From NCBI RefSeq assembly GCF_900636515.1, contig NZ_LR134287.1:1612001-1676000 (forward strand): a stretch of DNA of 64,000 nucleotides. Reading direction: 5' to 3'. Both the position numbers and the translations under genes were made by a program. The notes under the pieces were generated by a model that was not told the DNA's origin, made no database searches, and saw only the letters and a list, made by a program, of their open reading frames with translations. Each line of letters starts with the position of its first letter. The first letter of the stretch is position 1. Source of the stretch: Neisseria animalis (GTDB lineage: Bacteria; Pseudomonadota; Gammaproteobacteria; Burkholderiales; Neisseriaceae). Positions 48,768 through 59,691 of this stretch are shown in pieces.

Positions 48768-49020
48768 CAGACGGCATCCAATCCCAAACCGCCTCCCAAA
48801 CAAACCTGCTATCTCCCCTTTCCACCCGTTTCTGCCGGCACAAGCAAACAAAAAGGGAAAAACGGCCGTCTTTCCCTTTCTGGCTTTATTTGATGGTCGG
48901 AGAACGCATGAAGACAATCCAACCGCAAGCAATACGGAGCGGCGGCGTACGACACCGACAACTCAATCAAGCTCCCCTGCTTCGGCAAGGTGCGGCAACA
49001 CCGTCTTATTCCGTGTCAAA
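48768..49020. other. Region between two Correia-like elements
   Basis: An uptake-like word at 48769, an inverted repeat around 48855-48885 (AAAGGGAAAAACGG / CCGTCTTTCCCTTT) and a segment at 48964-49004 resembling 25533-25575. No gene. Confidence 0.45.
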
Positions 49021-49127
49021 TATAGTCGAATAAAATAAGAATGAGACAAGGCAGCGAAGCCGCAGACAGTACACATAGTACGGCAAGGCAAAGCAACGCT
49101 GTATCATTCTTATTTTAAATGACTATA
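49021..49127 (+). repeat. Correia-like element, copy 11
   Basis: A standard 107-bp copy, 253 bp after copy 10 and in the same orientation, near the 3' end of the minus-strand lipoprotein gene. Confidence 0.93.
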
Positions 49128-49163
49128 ACCATATTTTGCAGACGGCATTACCGCCCGCTTGGT

Positions 49164-50378
49164 TTAATCGCTGAGGTTTTTCCTTCTTTTTGCAGCCTCA
49201 CCGGCTTCTTCCATCGACTGCTTCAACTCTTCCCAAGTAATCACTTTGCCGGCTTGCGGACGGAAAGTAAATTCCGGCTTGCCATAGCGGTCATACACCG
49301 TTTCCGAAACCACATTCAGCGCCAGCTTGCCGCCGTTTGCCTGCACATATTGGCGTGCGGCTTTCAAACGGCCTTTACGGTCGAAATACAAATCGTTGTA
49401 CAGCGGACTGCCCAGCATTTTCTCCATGCTGAACGGCAATGCCTGCGGATTGATCCTATCCGCCAAAAATTGACGTACCGTCTCATACCCCTGCGGATAA
49501 GTACCGCGCTCAGGTGTTTGCTGCAAACGGTTCATTTCCGCATCGAATACTTCGGCAAAACGCTGCGCCATCAGTTTTCGGTTGTGGCTGTCCAACACAT
49601 AATGCACGCGGTAACGTGCGCCGTGTTTGCTGCCGAACGCATCCATTTTTTCCAGCGTATAGGCTTCGGGCGGCAGCGCGCCGAAAGACGCGGCATTGGC
49701 TTTCAACAAGGCTTCGGCGGCATGATTCAGCGGCAGCCCTGTGCGGATTTCTTCGGGAAGCAATACTTTCAGCGGCTCGTCCACCAAGCGGCGGCGCATG
49801 GGTTCTTCGACAAAAAAGCCGGTAATCAGCGGGAAGGTAGCGGGAAAATCGACGGTCAGGCTGAAATCGTTGCCGTCCAGCAGCATCGGAAACGATACGC
49901 GGTGGTATTCATTGCGGTTGTCCAACTCCAACACCGGTACGACTTCAACTTTCTTACGGCTCAAATCCACCGCCCCACTGTATTTGAACTTGGCATTGCT
50001 CAAATACGCCTGAGCCCCCTGATAGGCCTGCAACATATCCGCCGCCTTGCCGCCGATGTTGTTCACTTCCCTCAACATCTCCAAACGGGACAAGGCTTCA
50101 TAGTCTGCCATGCTGTCCCATTGCTTATCGGCAAGCGTTTCTTCGTTTTCCGGCTCGTGTCTTGCCTGAAACGGGCGGGCTGCCACCTGCTTCACAATGC
50201 CTTGCCCCGTCGGGCTGGTATAAGCACGCAGTTCGCCGTTGAAGTTGAAACTGTAATCCTGTTTCAACAGTCGGTTTTGTGAAATTTGAACCATTTCCCG
50301 CGCCGACTTGCCGTCCAACGAAGTACACGCGCTCAAACCGAATGCGGCTGCCAAAACAAACAATAAAGGGCGTTTCAT
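49164..50378 (-). CDS. Putative lipoprotein of unknown function
   Basis: A 404-residue protein with a lipoprotein signal MKRPLLFVLAAAFGLSAC, acylated Cys18. The rest is soluble and mixed (TYPQGYETVRQFLADRINPQ near 300). I do not recognise the family. ATG at 50378 is fixed by the lipobox and by AAAGGAGAAA just before it. That ribosome binding site (50382-50393) is perfectly complementary over 12 nt to the shared block of the two small RNAs at 14.5-15.0 kb, so post-transcriptional repression is plausible. Envelope location inferred. Confidence 0.82.
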   Translation of the reverse strand: MKRPLLFVLAAAFGLSACTSLDGKSAREMVQISQNRLLKQDYSFNFNGELRAYTSPTGQGIVKQVAARPFQARHEPENEETLADKQWDSMADYEALSRLEMLREVNNIGGKAADMLQAYQGAQAYLSNAKFKYSGAVDLSRKKVEVVPVLELDNRNEYHRVSFPMLLDGNDFSLTVDFPATFPLITGFFVEEPMRRRLVDEPLKVLLPEEIRTGLPLNHAAEALLKANAASFGALPPEAYTLEKMDAFGSKHGARYRVHYVLDSHNRKLMAQRFAEVFDAEMNRLQQTPERGTYPQGYETVRQFLADRINPQALPFSMEKMLGSPLYNDLYFDRKGRLKAARQYVQANGGKLALNVVSETVYDRYGKPEFTFRPQAGKVITWEELKQSMEEAGEAAKRRKNLSD

Positions 50379-50381
50379 CAC

Positions 50382-50393
50382 TTTCTCCTTTGT
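50382..50393 (-). promoter_or_regulatory. Ribosome binding site complementary to the sibling small RNAs
   Basis: On the mRNA strand ACAAAGGAGAAA, 3 bases before the start codon. The two small RNAs contain the exact reverse complement TTTCTCCTTTGT (plus-strand positions 14562-14573 and 14983-14994). Confidence 0.6.
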
Positions 50394-50450
50394 TTTAAAT
50401 GTTTTAAAAATATTCTTAGCCAACCATACCGGCTTGAGCCATCACCGTAC

Positions 50451-50497
50451 AAGGCCGTCTGCAAAATGCACCGGTGTCGGCAATTTGCAGACGGCCT
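50451..50497. terminator. Uptake-sequence hairpin downstream of yciO
   Basis: AAGGCCGTCTGCAAA and TTTGCAGACGGCC around a loop TGCACCGGTGTCGGCAA; nearly the same loop occurs at 51208-51256 on the other side of yciO. Confidence 0.65.
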
Positions 50498-50519
50498 GTC
50501 GCCAAACCGTTTCAAGCAG

Positions 50520-51140
50520 TTACAAACCAAACAACGACTTATCGCCTTTCCCTTCGCGGATTAATTCCGTGCCGTCGGTCATATCGATAACAGTAGTCGG
50601 TTCCGTACCGCACCAACCGCCGTCAATCACCAAATCCACCGAATGTTCCAAACGGTCGCGGATTTCGTAAGGATCGGTCAACGGCTCTTCATCTTCCGGC
50701 AGCATCAAGGTACAACTCAACATCGGCTCGCCCAATTCGGCCAGCAAAGCCAGCGCAATGGTATTTTCAGGAACGCGCAGACCGATGGTTTTACGCTTGG
50801 GGTGCAGCGTACGGTTAGGTACTTCTTTGGTCGCCTGCAAAATAAAAGTATAGCTGCCGGGCGTAGCGGCCTTGAGCTGGCGGAACTGGCTGTTGTCCAC
50901 CTTGGCATAAGTACCCAACTCGCTCAAATCGGCACACATCAGCGTAAGATGGTGGCGTTGGTCGATTTTGCGAATATCGAGAATTCTTTCCATCGCATTT
51001 TTCTCGCCAAGACGGCAACCGAGCGCATAACAGGAATCGGTAGGATAAACAACCACACCGCCGTTGCGAACAATATCTGCCGCCTGCTTAATCAAACGCT
51101 CTTGCGGGTTATCGGGGTGAATGGCGAAAAACTGTGCCAT
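50520..51140 (-). CDS. yciO: YciO-type Sua5/YrdC family protein
   Basis: A 206-residue member of the Sua5/YciO/YrdC superfamily, whose founders make threonylcarbamoyl-AMP for tRNA t6A. The start MAQFFAIHPDNPQERLIKQA and VVVYPTDSCYALGC (30-43) match the YciO subgroup, whose own activity is weaker and debated. It is therefore not necessarily the main t6A enzyme (TsaC). Single gene flanked on both sides by near-identical uptake hairpins. Confidence 0.9.
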   Translation of the reverse strand: MAQFFAIHPDNPQERLIKQAADIVRNGGVVVYPTDSCYALGCRLGEKNAMERILDIRKIDQRHHLTLMCADLSELGTYAKVDNSQFRQLKAATPGSYTFILQATKEVPNRTLHPKRKTIGLRVPENTIALALLAELGEPMLSCTLMLPEDEEPLTDPYEIRDRLEHSVDLVIDGGWCGTEPTTVIDMTDGTELIREGKGDKSLFGL

Positions 51141-51205
51141 GATATGAATCCTTACTGCTGTTTTATCGTAAAACCGACATTGTAAAACTTATTGATTGGA
51201 AATAC

Positions 51206-51258
51206 AAAAAAGCCGTCTGCAAAATGTACCCGTGTCGGCAATTTGCAGACGGCTTTTG
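51206..51258 (-). terminator. Uptake-sequence terminator after the OFA transporter
   Basis: AAAAAAGCCGTCTGCAAA and TTTGCAGACGGCTTTT, with loop ATGTACCCGTGTCGGCAA. It lies 13 bases beyond the transporter stop. Confidence 0.75.
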
Positions 51259-51270
51259 AATATTCGTTTG

Positions 51271-52812
51271 TCAGCGGAATAAATCAAGTGCCTTCACAAA
51301 CACCATCACCACGCCGTAAACCAGCGGAATGCCCACCAACGCCCACCGCCACCATACGCCGAAGCCGCCGCGCGAAACATTCTCACTGATTAAATAAGCA
51401 TCGGATACCGCCGTTTCATCATCGGGATTGCCGCTGTACGCCGCCGCTGCCACATCTTTTTCATGGTGTTTCTCATGCACGGCCTTCACACACAGATTAC
51501 ACAGCAAGCCCAGCAGCAGCAAAGCCGCCATGATATACATGGTGACGCTGTATGCCTGCGCCGCGGGTACGCCGCTGTCAATCTGGCTTTGGCGGATATA
51601 GTTGACCAATACCGGGCCGATAACCGCCGCAGTTGACCAGGCCAGCAGCAGACGGCCGTGAATCGCGCCGACTTGGTAAGTGCCGAACAAATCCTTCAAA
51701 TAAGCGGGAATCGCGGCAAAACCGCCGCCGTACATCGACATAATCACGCAAAAGCCCGCTACAAACCACACTTTGTTACCGCTCCCGCCAATCGACGGCA
51801 CAGCAAAATACAGCAGCGAACCGAGAACGAAAAACACGGTATAAGTATTCTTGCGGCCGATTTTATCCGACACGCTCGACCACACAAAACGCCCGCCCAT
51901 ATTAAACAGGCTCAGCAGGCTGACAAAGCCCGCCGCCGCACCCGCACCGATTGCCGCCTGCCGTCCCACCGAAGCCTCGGAAAACAGCTCCTGAATCATC
52001 ACCGATGCCTGACCCAACACGCCGATACCGGCGGTCACATTCAGGCACAACACCCAAAACAGCAGCCAAAACTGCGGCGTTTTCATGGCCCGGTTCACAT
52101 TCACATGATTGCTGCTGACCAACTTGCCGCCGGCTTTCGGCGCGACATAACCCTCCGGTTTCCACCCCTCGGCAGGCACGCGGATGGTAAACGCGCCGAA
52201 CATCATCAGGGCGAAATAAAACACCGCCAACACCCAAAATGTCTCGGCCACGCCCACCGAAGAGGCATCCGCAAAATGGTTCATCAAAGCCACCGACAAA
52301 GGCGAAGCCAGCATCGCGCCGCCGCCGAAGCCCATAATCGCCAAGCCTGTCGCCATACCCGGCTTGTCGGGAAACCACTTCATCAGCGTGGATACCGGCC
52401 CGATATAGCCCAAGCCCAAGCCGACACCGCCGATAACCCCGTTGCCCAGATACAGCAAAACCAGATTGTGCGTACTCACGCCGAGTGCCGACACGACAAA
52501 GCCCAAAGCAAAACAGCAGGCCGCAACAAACATCGCCTTGCGCGGGCCGACACGCTCCATCCAAGTGCCGAACAGAGCCGCCGACGCGCCCAATACCGCC
52601 AGCGCGATACTGAAAATCCAACCTACCGTCGTCAGCCGCCAGTCGTCAGGAGCAGATTCGGTAATGCCGATTACTTTGGTCAGCGGCGCGTTAAACACCG
52701 AATAAGCATAAATCTGGCCGATGGACAAATGCACCGCCAACGCGGCAGGCGGCACCAGCCAACGGTTGAAACCCGGCTTGGCAACTGTGGCCTCACGGTC
52801 TAAAAACTTCAT
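51271..52812 (-). CDS. OFA-family (oxalate/formate antiporter type) MFS transporter
   Basis: A 513-residue protein with about twelve membrane segments and a cytoplasmic loop in the middle. RWLVPPAALAVHLSIGQIYA near residues 17-36, WMERVGPRKAMFVAAC near 83-98 and GLGLGYIGPVSTLMKWFPDK near 130 are typical of OFA-type carriers, which move organic acids such as oxalate, formate or lactate. ATG at 52812 starts MKFLDREATV and follows GAGGTAA; the 93 upstream codons include uptake words and are not part of the gene. Substrate unknown. Confidence 0.88.
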   Translation of the reverse strand: MKFLDREATVAKPGFNRWLVPPAALAVHLSIGQIYAYSVFNAPLTKVIGITESAPDDWRLTTVGWIFSIALAVLGASAALFGTWMERVGPRKAMFVAACCFALGFVVSALGVSTHNLVLLYLGNGVIGGVGLGLGYIGPVSTLMKWFPDKPGMATGLAIMGFGGGAMLASPLSVALMNHFADASSVGVAETFWVLAVFYFALMMFGAFTIRVPAEGWKPEGYVAPKAGGKLVSSNHVNVNRAMKTPQFWLLFWVLCLNVTAGIGVLGQASVMIQELFSEASVGRQAAIGAGAAAGFVSLLSLFNMGGRFVWSSVSDKIGRKNTYTVFFVLGSLLYFAVPSIGGSGNKVWFVAGFCVIMSMYGGGFAAIPAYLKDLFGTYQVGAIHGRLLLAWSTAAVIGPVLVNYIRQSQIDSGVPAAQAYSVTMYIMAALLLLGLLCNLCVKAVHEKHHEKDVAAAAYSGNPDDETAVSDAYLISENVSRGGFGVWWRWALVGIPLVYGVVMVFVKALDLFR

Positions 52813-53162
52813 AATTACCTCGGATAATAAAGAGAACGGAACTTCTGTTTTGCAGACGGCATCAGGCAGTATTGTCGCCGCCTTATGCCATTGCCGCAAA
52901 AGGCCGTCTGCAAATCCATAAAATGCTTGCTGCCTGAAATGCAAAAACTCCACAAGGCGGCCGCGTACAGCCGCTGTGGAGGTTTTAATCAAACAGGGTT
53001 TGATGGTCGAATCATACAAAACGAAACAGAACATGAAGCCGCAGCATCCCGGCAGGCTTGCCGTGTCGGCGGCGGCTATTTTGTTAAGCACTTGTTATGC
53101 GGTGAAACAGCCATACAAACAGCAAACTTCACATACTTTATTTTACACGATTTGTATGCGGT
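52813..53162. other. Intergenic region between the thi operon and the OFA transporter
   Basis: Two uptake-like words (about 52852 and 52901), the thi terminator, and a stretch at 52996-53050 with ATGGTCGAATCATACAAAAC and GAAGCCGCAGCA that recalls the degenerate Correia-like lineage. No gene. Confidence 0.45.
52943..52986 (-). terminator. Terminator of thiM-thiD-thiE
   Basis: On the minus strand AAAACCTCCACA pairs with TGTGGAGTTTTT, with an additional GCGGC/GCCGC step inside. Conventional intrinsic terminator. Confidence 0.8.
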
Positions 53163-53837
53163 TTAGGATATGCAGGCCGCCTGCTTCAATGCTGCCGCTG
53201 CCTGTTTGGCATCATCTGCCTGTGTAATCGCGCTGATGACTGCTACGCCGTCTGCACCTTGTGCAATCAACGGCTTGATGTGTTCCTGTTTGATGCCGCC
53301 AATCATCACAACCGGTATGGTAATGCCGGCTTTTCGCGCTTCGCCGATACACTCCATGCCGGTCGGTGCTTGGTGCTTTTCTTTCGATAATGTCGGGAAT
53401 ACCGGCCCCAAGCCGCAATAATCTGCCACACCTTCAGCCTGCGCCTGACTCAGTTGTTGCAGATTGTGGGCGGACAAGCCGATAATCATCGGCTTGCTTA
53501 TTTTTCGCTTGATTTCGGCAGGGCTGATGTCTTCCTGCCCCACATGAATGCCGTCTGCATTTAAGGCCACCGCCAAATCCAAGTCGTCATCAACGAAAAA
53601 AGGAACGCCGTAACGGCGGCAAAGTTCGCGGCATTGTGCGGCCAATGCCCGCTGCTGCTCGGGAAAGTCTGCCAGCGAGTTCTTGCCTTTGTCGCGAAAC
53701 TGGAAACAGGTAATCCCGCCCTGCAAGGCCTGTTCCAATACCGATAAAAGATTATCGGCACGATTTGCAGACGGCCTGTCGCAATCTTGCGAACCGGCAA
53801 CAAAATAACATTTCAGTATGTTTCTGATGTCGTTCAT
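53163..53837 (-). CDS. thiE: Thiamine-phosphate synthase
   Basis: Joins hydroxymethylpyrimidine pyrophosphate and thiazole phosphate to thiamine phosphate. The 224-residue TIM-barrel protein shows QFRDKGKN near residue 46, FVDDDLDLAVALNADGIHVGQ (key part LNADGIHVGQED) near 80-103, GLGPVFPT near 142 and VMIGGI near 177. An uptake word lies in codons near residue 21 (RPSANRAD), an insertion-like loop near the N terminus. Its start overlaps the thiD stop (ATGA), so it is the last gene of thiM-thiD-thiE. Confidence 0.95.
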   Translation of the reverse strand: MNDIRNILKCYFVAGSQDCDRPSANRADNLLSVLEQALQGGITCFQFRDKGKNSLADFPEQQRALAAQCRELCRRYGVPFFVDDDLDLAVALNADGIHVGQEDISPAEIKRKISKPMIIGLSAHNLQQLSQAQAEGVADYCGLGPVFPTLSKEKHQAPTGMECIGEARKAGITIPVVMIGGIKQEHIKPLIAQGADGVAVISAITQADDAKQAAAALKQAACIS

Positions 53838-54655
53838 GGCCGCTCCTGTTTGATGCGTGCATAAGCCCAGTGGTTGGTCGGCCCGTGTCCTGCGCCGATA
53901 TTCAGCGAATGTTCGATGGCTGCGCTGATAAAGTCTTTAGCGGTTTTTACCGCTTGCAGCAGCGGTTGCCCTTTGGCAAGCTCCGCGGTCAGGCAGGCAG
54001 AAAACGTACAGCCTGTGCCATGAGTATGCCGTGTCGGGAAACGGGGGCTTTCCAGTACAAAATCCCCTTCCGGCGAAAAAATCCAATCGCGGCAGACTTC
54101 ACTTTGCGACTGCTGCAAATGCCCGCCCTTCAGTACCACGGTTTTTACCCCCATATCCTGCAACACTGCTGCGGCTGCGGCGGCACTGTCATCGTCGCAG
54201 ACGGCAATACCGGTTAAGGCTTCCGCCTCCGGAAGGTTCGGTGTAATCACCTCAGCCAGCGGCAGCAGTTCCGTTTTCAGAGCATGAACGGCATTTTGCT
54301 GCAATAAAGACGCACCGCCTTTGGCAATCATAACGGGATCCAAAACCAGACGGCCAAAATCATATTCCGCCAATGCCTGCGCCAAGCAACTGATGATTTC
54401 CGCATTGCCGAGCATACCGATTTTAAAGGCGGAAATATCGAAATCTTCGGCTACGGCTTTCAGTTGTGCCGTGATGGTCGGCAGCGGCACAAGGTGTACG
54501 TCAAACACGCCCAGCGTATTTTGCGCGGTAACCGCAGTCAACACCGAAGTGCCGAACACGCCCTGCATCTGAAAGGTTTTCAAATCTGCCTGAATACCGG
54601 CACCGCCGCCGCTGTCGGAGCCGGCAATCGTCAGTGCTTGAGCAATCTTATTCAT
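53834..54655 (-). CDS. thiD: Hydroxymethylpyrimidine / phosphomethylpyrimidine kinase
   Basis: Phosphorylates the pyrimidine part of thiamine twice. The 273-residue ribokinase-type protein has [18 protein letters not shown] near residues 10-27 and DPVMIAKGG near 106. ATG at 54655 ([15 protein letters not shown]) is chosen over upstream codons; it overlaps the end of thiM by eight bases. The [18 protein letters not shown] segment near 210 contains the anion hole. Confidence 0.95.
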   Translation of the reverse strand: MNKIAQALTIAGSDSGGGAGIQADLKTFQMQGVFGTSVLTAVTAQNTLGVFDVHLVPLPTITAQLKAVAEDFDISAFKIGMLGNAEIISCLAQALAEYDFGRLVLDPVMIAKGGASLLQQNAVHALKTELLPLAEVITPNLPEAEALTGIAVCDDDSAAAAAAVLQDMGVKTVVLKGGHLQQSQSEVCRDWIFSPEGDFVLESPRFPTRHTHGTGCTFSACLTAELAKGQPLLQAVKTAKDFISAAIEHSLNIGAGHGPTNHWAYARIKQERP

Positions 54656-55445
54656 AAACAATCCTCGCATTTTGTTCGATAACGGCAGCAGACAATGCAC
54701 CCAATTCATTCATCAGATTCACGCCGAACTGCCCCAGCTCTGTCGGTTTCAGCGACGCGGCGGCCAACTCTCCGGCCACGGCATAAGCCGTACATGCTTC
54801 ACAAACCGCCTCAAACACTTTACCCTCCGCTACCGCAGCGAATGCACCGCATACCGCACCAAGCAAACAGCCGGATGCTGTAATGCGGGTAAACATCGGC
54901 GTGCCGTTATGGATTTTTGCCAAACGCAAGCCGTCGCTGATGTAATCGGTTTTGCCGCTTACAGCCGCGACACAGCGGTATTGTTCCGCAACGCGCCTTG
55001 CAATGGCGGCAACATCTGCCTCGCCTTCCCCGGCATCTACGCCTTTTGCCTGCCAAGCAACGCCGGCAAGGTGCGCCAACTCGCCCACATTGCCGCGAAT
55101 TACCTCAAATTCCACTTCTTCCAGCAAACACGCCACCATTTCACGCCGGTAAGGTGTTGCCGCCACGCCGACAGGGTCGAGAATCACCGGAATGCCGGCG
55201 CGGTTGGCACTCTTACCGGCCAAAATCATGGTTTCCGGATCTTTGCCGCTGAGCGTGCCGATGTTGATAACCAGCGCGCGGCTGATTTGCGGCAAAGCCT
55301 CCATTTCTTCCAGCGCCGCAGACATCAGGGGCGACGCACCTATGGCCAGCAAACCGTTTGCCGAAAGGTGGGCGGCTACCGTATTGGTAATATTGTGAAT
55401 CAGCGGATTTTGCCGACGGATTTGGTCTAAATAAACAGATTTCAT
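54648..55445 (-). CDS. thiM: Hydroxyethylthiazole kinase
   Basis: Phosphorylates hydroxyethylthiazole for salvage into thiamine. The 265-residue protein contains [20 protein letters not shown] near the N terminus, [12 protein letters not shown] near 117 and the [17 protein letters not shown] segment near 196 in place of the usual GTGC-type loop (here ASGCLLGA). First gene after the TPP riboswitch and followed by thiD and thiE with overlaps, so this is a thiamine salvage operon. Confidence 0.95.
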   Translation of the reverse strand: MKSVYLDQIRRQNPLIHNITNTVAAHLSANGLLAIGASPLMSAALEEMEALPQISRALVINIGTLSGKDPETMILAGKSANRAGIPVILDPVGVAATPYRREMVACLLEEVEFEVIRGNVGELAHLAGVAWQAKGVDAGEGEADVAAIARRVAEQYRCVAAVSGKTDYISDGLRLAKIHNGTPMFTRITASGCLLGAVCGAFAAVAEGKVFEAVCEACTAYAVAGELAAASLKPTELGQFGVNLMNELGALSAAVIEQNARIVYE

Positions 55446-55547
55446 ACTGTTTTCCTGTCTGTTGTCGAAAACGGGAACGAACAGGGGAAAACGAAGAAGA
55501 TAGAGAAAGAAGAACGCACGAAGCGGCAGAACAACAAGAAAAACCGA

Positions 55548-55632
55548 ATATACTTAGTTTCCTACGTCAGTATTAACTGCATCAGGTTCACGGGTATCTC
55601 TCAGCTTCTTCAAAGCACCCCGACTAAATCAA
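55548..55632 (-). promoter_or_regulatory. TPP riboswitch (THI element)
   Basis: On the minus strand: GGGGTGC, then CTGAGAGATACCCGTGAACC, then TGATGCAGTTAATACTGACG and TAGGAAACTA, the conserved THI-box core. It lies 103-187 bases upstream of thiM and would reduce expression of thiM-thiD-thiE when thiamine pyrophosphate is plentiful. How it acts (termination or hidden ribosome binding site) is not clear by eye. Confidence 0.95.
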
Positions 55633-55697
55633 ACATTCCGATTTATGCCGTCTGCAAACCGGCTTCCTGTTTGAGGAGCGGTTCAAACGACCGCCCT

Positions 55698-55703
55698 ATT
55701 ATA
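55698..55703 (-). promoter_or_regulatory. -10 box of the thi operon promoter
   Basis: Perfect TATAAT on the minus strand, about 65 bases before the riboswitch core. The -35 region is poor. An uptake word lies between promoter and riboswitch (about 55646). Confidence 0.5.
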
Positions 55704-55796
55704 CCCAAAGAAAACACCGTGAAAAAGTCCCTCCCCGACTACTTTTCAGACGGCAGCGAAACACGCTATCATCGCTTTTCTATACAAGGAAACACC

Positions 55797-56588
55797 ATGC
55801 AAACCCAAAAAGTCATTACCCACATTACCGCTTGGCTCAAAGACTATGCCGCCAATGCCCATGCGAAAGGTTTTATTGTCGGCGTATCCGGAGGCATCGA
55901 TTCTGCCGTTGTGTCCGCACTTGCCGCCCGTACCGGTATGGACGTATTGCTGCTCGAAATGCCCATACGCCAACAAGCCGACCAAGTCAGCCGCGCGCGC
56001 GAGCATATGGCGGATTTGAAACAGCATTATCCAAACGTAAACTGCCTGACCATCGATTTAACCCCTACGTTTGATACCTTCGCCGCCGATGTAGACGTTG
56101 ACGAAAACGATTACCCTGCCAAAGCACTCGCGCTGGCAAATGCCCGCTCGCGCCTGAGAATGCTTACCCTCTATTATTACGGGCAAATCAACAATCTGCT
56201 GGTTACCGGTACGGGAAATAAAATCGAAGACTTCGGCGTGGGATTCTTTACCAAATACGGCGACGGCGGCGTAGACATCAGCCCGATTGCCGATTTGACC
56301 AAAACCCAAGTTTACCGGCTTGCCGCTGAGCTTGATATTGCAGAATCCATTCAAAAAGCCGTACCGACCGACGGCCTTTGGGATACGGAGCGCACCGATG
56401 AAGAGCAAATGGGCGCAAGTTATCCCGAGCTCGAATGGGCGATGAGCGTTTATGGTACTTCCAAACCCGAAGATTTCAGCGGCCGCCAACGCGAAGTATT
56501 GGAAATCTACACCCGCCTGCACAAAGCCATGCAGCACAAAATCAATCCGATTCCCGTCTGCACCATTCCGCCGGAATGGTTGGCGTAA
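55797..56588 (+). CDS. nadE: NH3-dependent NAD synthetase
   Basis: Amidates nicotinate adenine dinucleotide to NAD with ATP and ammonia. The 263-residue protein has the P loop SGGIDS at 31-36, the ARSRLRMLTLYYYGQINNLL region near 115-134 and GTGNKIEDFGVGFFTKYGDG near 137-156. It lacks a glutaminase domain, so it depends on ammonia. ATG at 55797 follows AAGGA; the upstream frame to 55671 passes through an uptake word. Divergent from thiM. Confidence 0.95.
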   Translation: MQTQKVITHITAWLKDYAANAHAKGFIVGVSGGIDSAVVSALAARTGMDVLLLEMPIRQQADQVSRAREHMADLKQHYPNVNCLTIDLTPTFDTFAADVDVDENDYPAKALALANARSRLRMLTLYYYGQINNLLVTGTGNKIEDFGVGFFTKYGDGGVDISPIADLTKTQVYRLAAELDIAESIQKAVPTDGLWDTERTDEEQMGASYPELEWAMSVYGTSKPEDFSGRQREVLEIYTRLHKAMQHKINPIPVCTIPPEWLA

Positions 56589-56705
56589 TCCCGAGCGTTC
56601 AAGCAGGCTGCCGATAGCAATAAGCCGTAACGGTGTTCCGGCGATATACCGGCTTTATCGCTTGCTTCTGCAAACTGCCTGAACGCACAGCCCAAAAGAA
56701 AACAC

Positions 56706-56756
56706 CAAAAGGCCGTCTGCAAAATCCTCATTTGATTTTACAGACGGCCTTTTACA
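56706..56756 (+). terminator. Terminator after nadE
   Basis: AAAAGGCCGTCTGCAAAATC pairs with GATTTTACAGACGGCCTTTT around a six-base loop. Confidence 0.8.
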
Positions 56757-56967
56757 GCAACAATGCCACCCAATCACTACTTTCCTGCTGCAAACAACAT
56801 ACGCCGACTGTCCTATCTTGCGGTCGGTACCGTTATTTCACGCAAAATCATACGGCGTTACTGAACTTTGCACGAAAGGAGCTTGAAAGTCTGCTGATCC
56901 GTTATTTGTACAGTTTGCGGACTTACGGTCTTGTGTTGTGCTGCCCAAGTCTAAAACATTAAAACAC

Positions 56968-57015
56968 CAAAAGGCCGTCTGTAAAATCTTTAATTGATTT
57001 TGCAGACGGCCTTTA
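56968..57015 (-). terminator. Terminator after glnS
   Basis: AAAAGGCCGTCTGTAAAATC pairs with GATTTTGCAGACGGCCTTT. The hairpin mirrors the one at 56706, with the GCA and GTA arms exchanged. Confidence 0.75.
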
Positions 57016-57030
57016 TTCGACAGGCAAGCC

Positions 57031-58722
<1,692 letters not shown>

Positions 58723-58806
58723 AATTTTCTTTTGTCTGGTTGGCTTTCAGACGGCCTCCGCGCCCGTTTGGCGGTTTGGCCGTCTGCAATCGAAATCGGT
58801 AAACGC

Positions 58807-59604
58807 TTATTGTACCTGACTTGTCGGGTTTGATAAATCGGCAGGCACCAGCCACTCGACAGCGGCGGCTTGCAGGATTTTTTGCATGGCGGCTTCGGGC
58901 GCGCGGTCGGTAAATACTTTGTCGAATTCGGTAATATTGCCGAGCCGCACCAAGGCATTGCTGTTGAATTTGCTGTGGTCCACACCGAGAAAACGCACGC
59001 GCGCATTGTTCATCATCGCCTGCATGACGCTGACTTCCTTATAATCGTAATCCAGCAGCGATCCGTCGGCCTCCACGCCGTGGGTACTCATCACGGCATA
59101 ATCGACTTTAAATTGATTGATGAAGTCAACGGTTGCCACGCCGGTAACGCCGCCGTCTATGGGACGAACCACACCGGAAGTGATGATGACGGTATAGTCG
59201 TCGCGGGCGGAAGCCATTGAGGCAACATAAATATTATTGGTAATAATCCGTAGGTTTCTGCGTTTTTTAATCAAGGCGGCGGCAACGGCTTCCATTGTGG
59301 TGCCGATGCTGAGAAACAACGAGGCATTATCGGGAATCTCTTCGGCAATTAATTGGGCGATGGCGTTTTTTTCGTCCTGACGGCTGTTGCGCCTGCCCTG
59401 CTGCAATTCGCTTTCCAACACGTCGCCTATGGTCGCGCCGCCGTGGTAGCGGCGCAAAATGTTTTCTTCGCTGAGAATATTGATGTCTCTGCGTATGGTT
59501 TGCGGCGTAACGTCCAGCGCGGCGGCAAGCTGCTCGACCGACATATAGTGCTGCTCGCGTACGAGGGTGATGATGTTTTCATGGCGTTGGATTCGAGGTT
59601 TCAT
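58807..59604 (-). CDS. DeoR/GlpR-family transcriptional regulator
   Basis: A 265-residue repressor. The N-terminal helix-turn-helix (VEQLAAALDVTPQTIRRDIN, about 23-42) is the DeoR signature, followed by a sugar-phosphate sensing domain with SIGTTMEAVAAAL near 98-110. Effector and targets are unknown; relatives respond to glycerol 3-phosphate or other sugar phosphates. No sugar operon is adjacent. The lysine exporter gene lies upstream and glnS downstream, all minus strand. Confidence 0.88.
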   Translation of the reverse strand: MKPRIQRHENIITLVREQHYMSVEQLAAALDVTPQTIRRDINILSEENILRRYHGGATIGDVLESELQQGRRNSRQDEKNAIAQLIAEEIPDNASLFLSIGTTMEAVAAALIKKRRNLRIITNNIYVASMASARDDYTVIITSGVVRPIDGGVTGVATVDFINQFKVDYAVMSTHGVEADGSLLDYDYKEVSVMQAMMNNARVRFLGVDHSKFNSNALVRLGNITEFDKVFTDRAPEAAMQKILQAAAVEWLVPADLSNPTSQVQ

Positions 59605-59691
59605 AGATTCTCTCTGTGTTTTTCATTTTTATCATGACGATGCCGTCTGCAAAACGGCACGTTGTGATTGTGCCAAATTCTGTTAAGCCGC

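Larger units (their letters stand above)
56589..57030. other. Intergenic region between nadE and glnS
   Basis: Two uptake-sequence hairpins at 56706 and 56968 enclose about 210 bp without a gene (short frames at 56633-56962 overlap the hairpins). Confidence 0.5.

Noticed and set aside
49119..50282. A 387-codon plus-strand frame antisense to the lipoprotein gene
   Set aside because: The minus strand has a clear lipobox and ribosome binding site; the plus frame starts inside a Correia-like element.
51658..52803. A 381-codon plus-strand frame antisense to the OFA transporter
   Set aside because: Very rich in His, Arg and Gln, typical of a shadow of a membrane protein gene.
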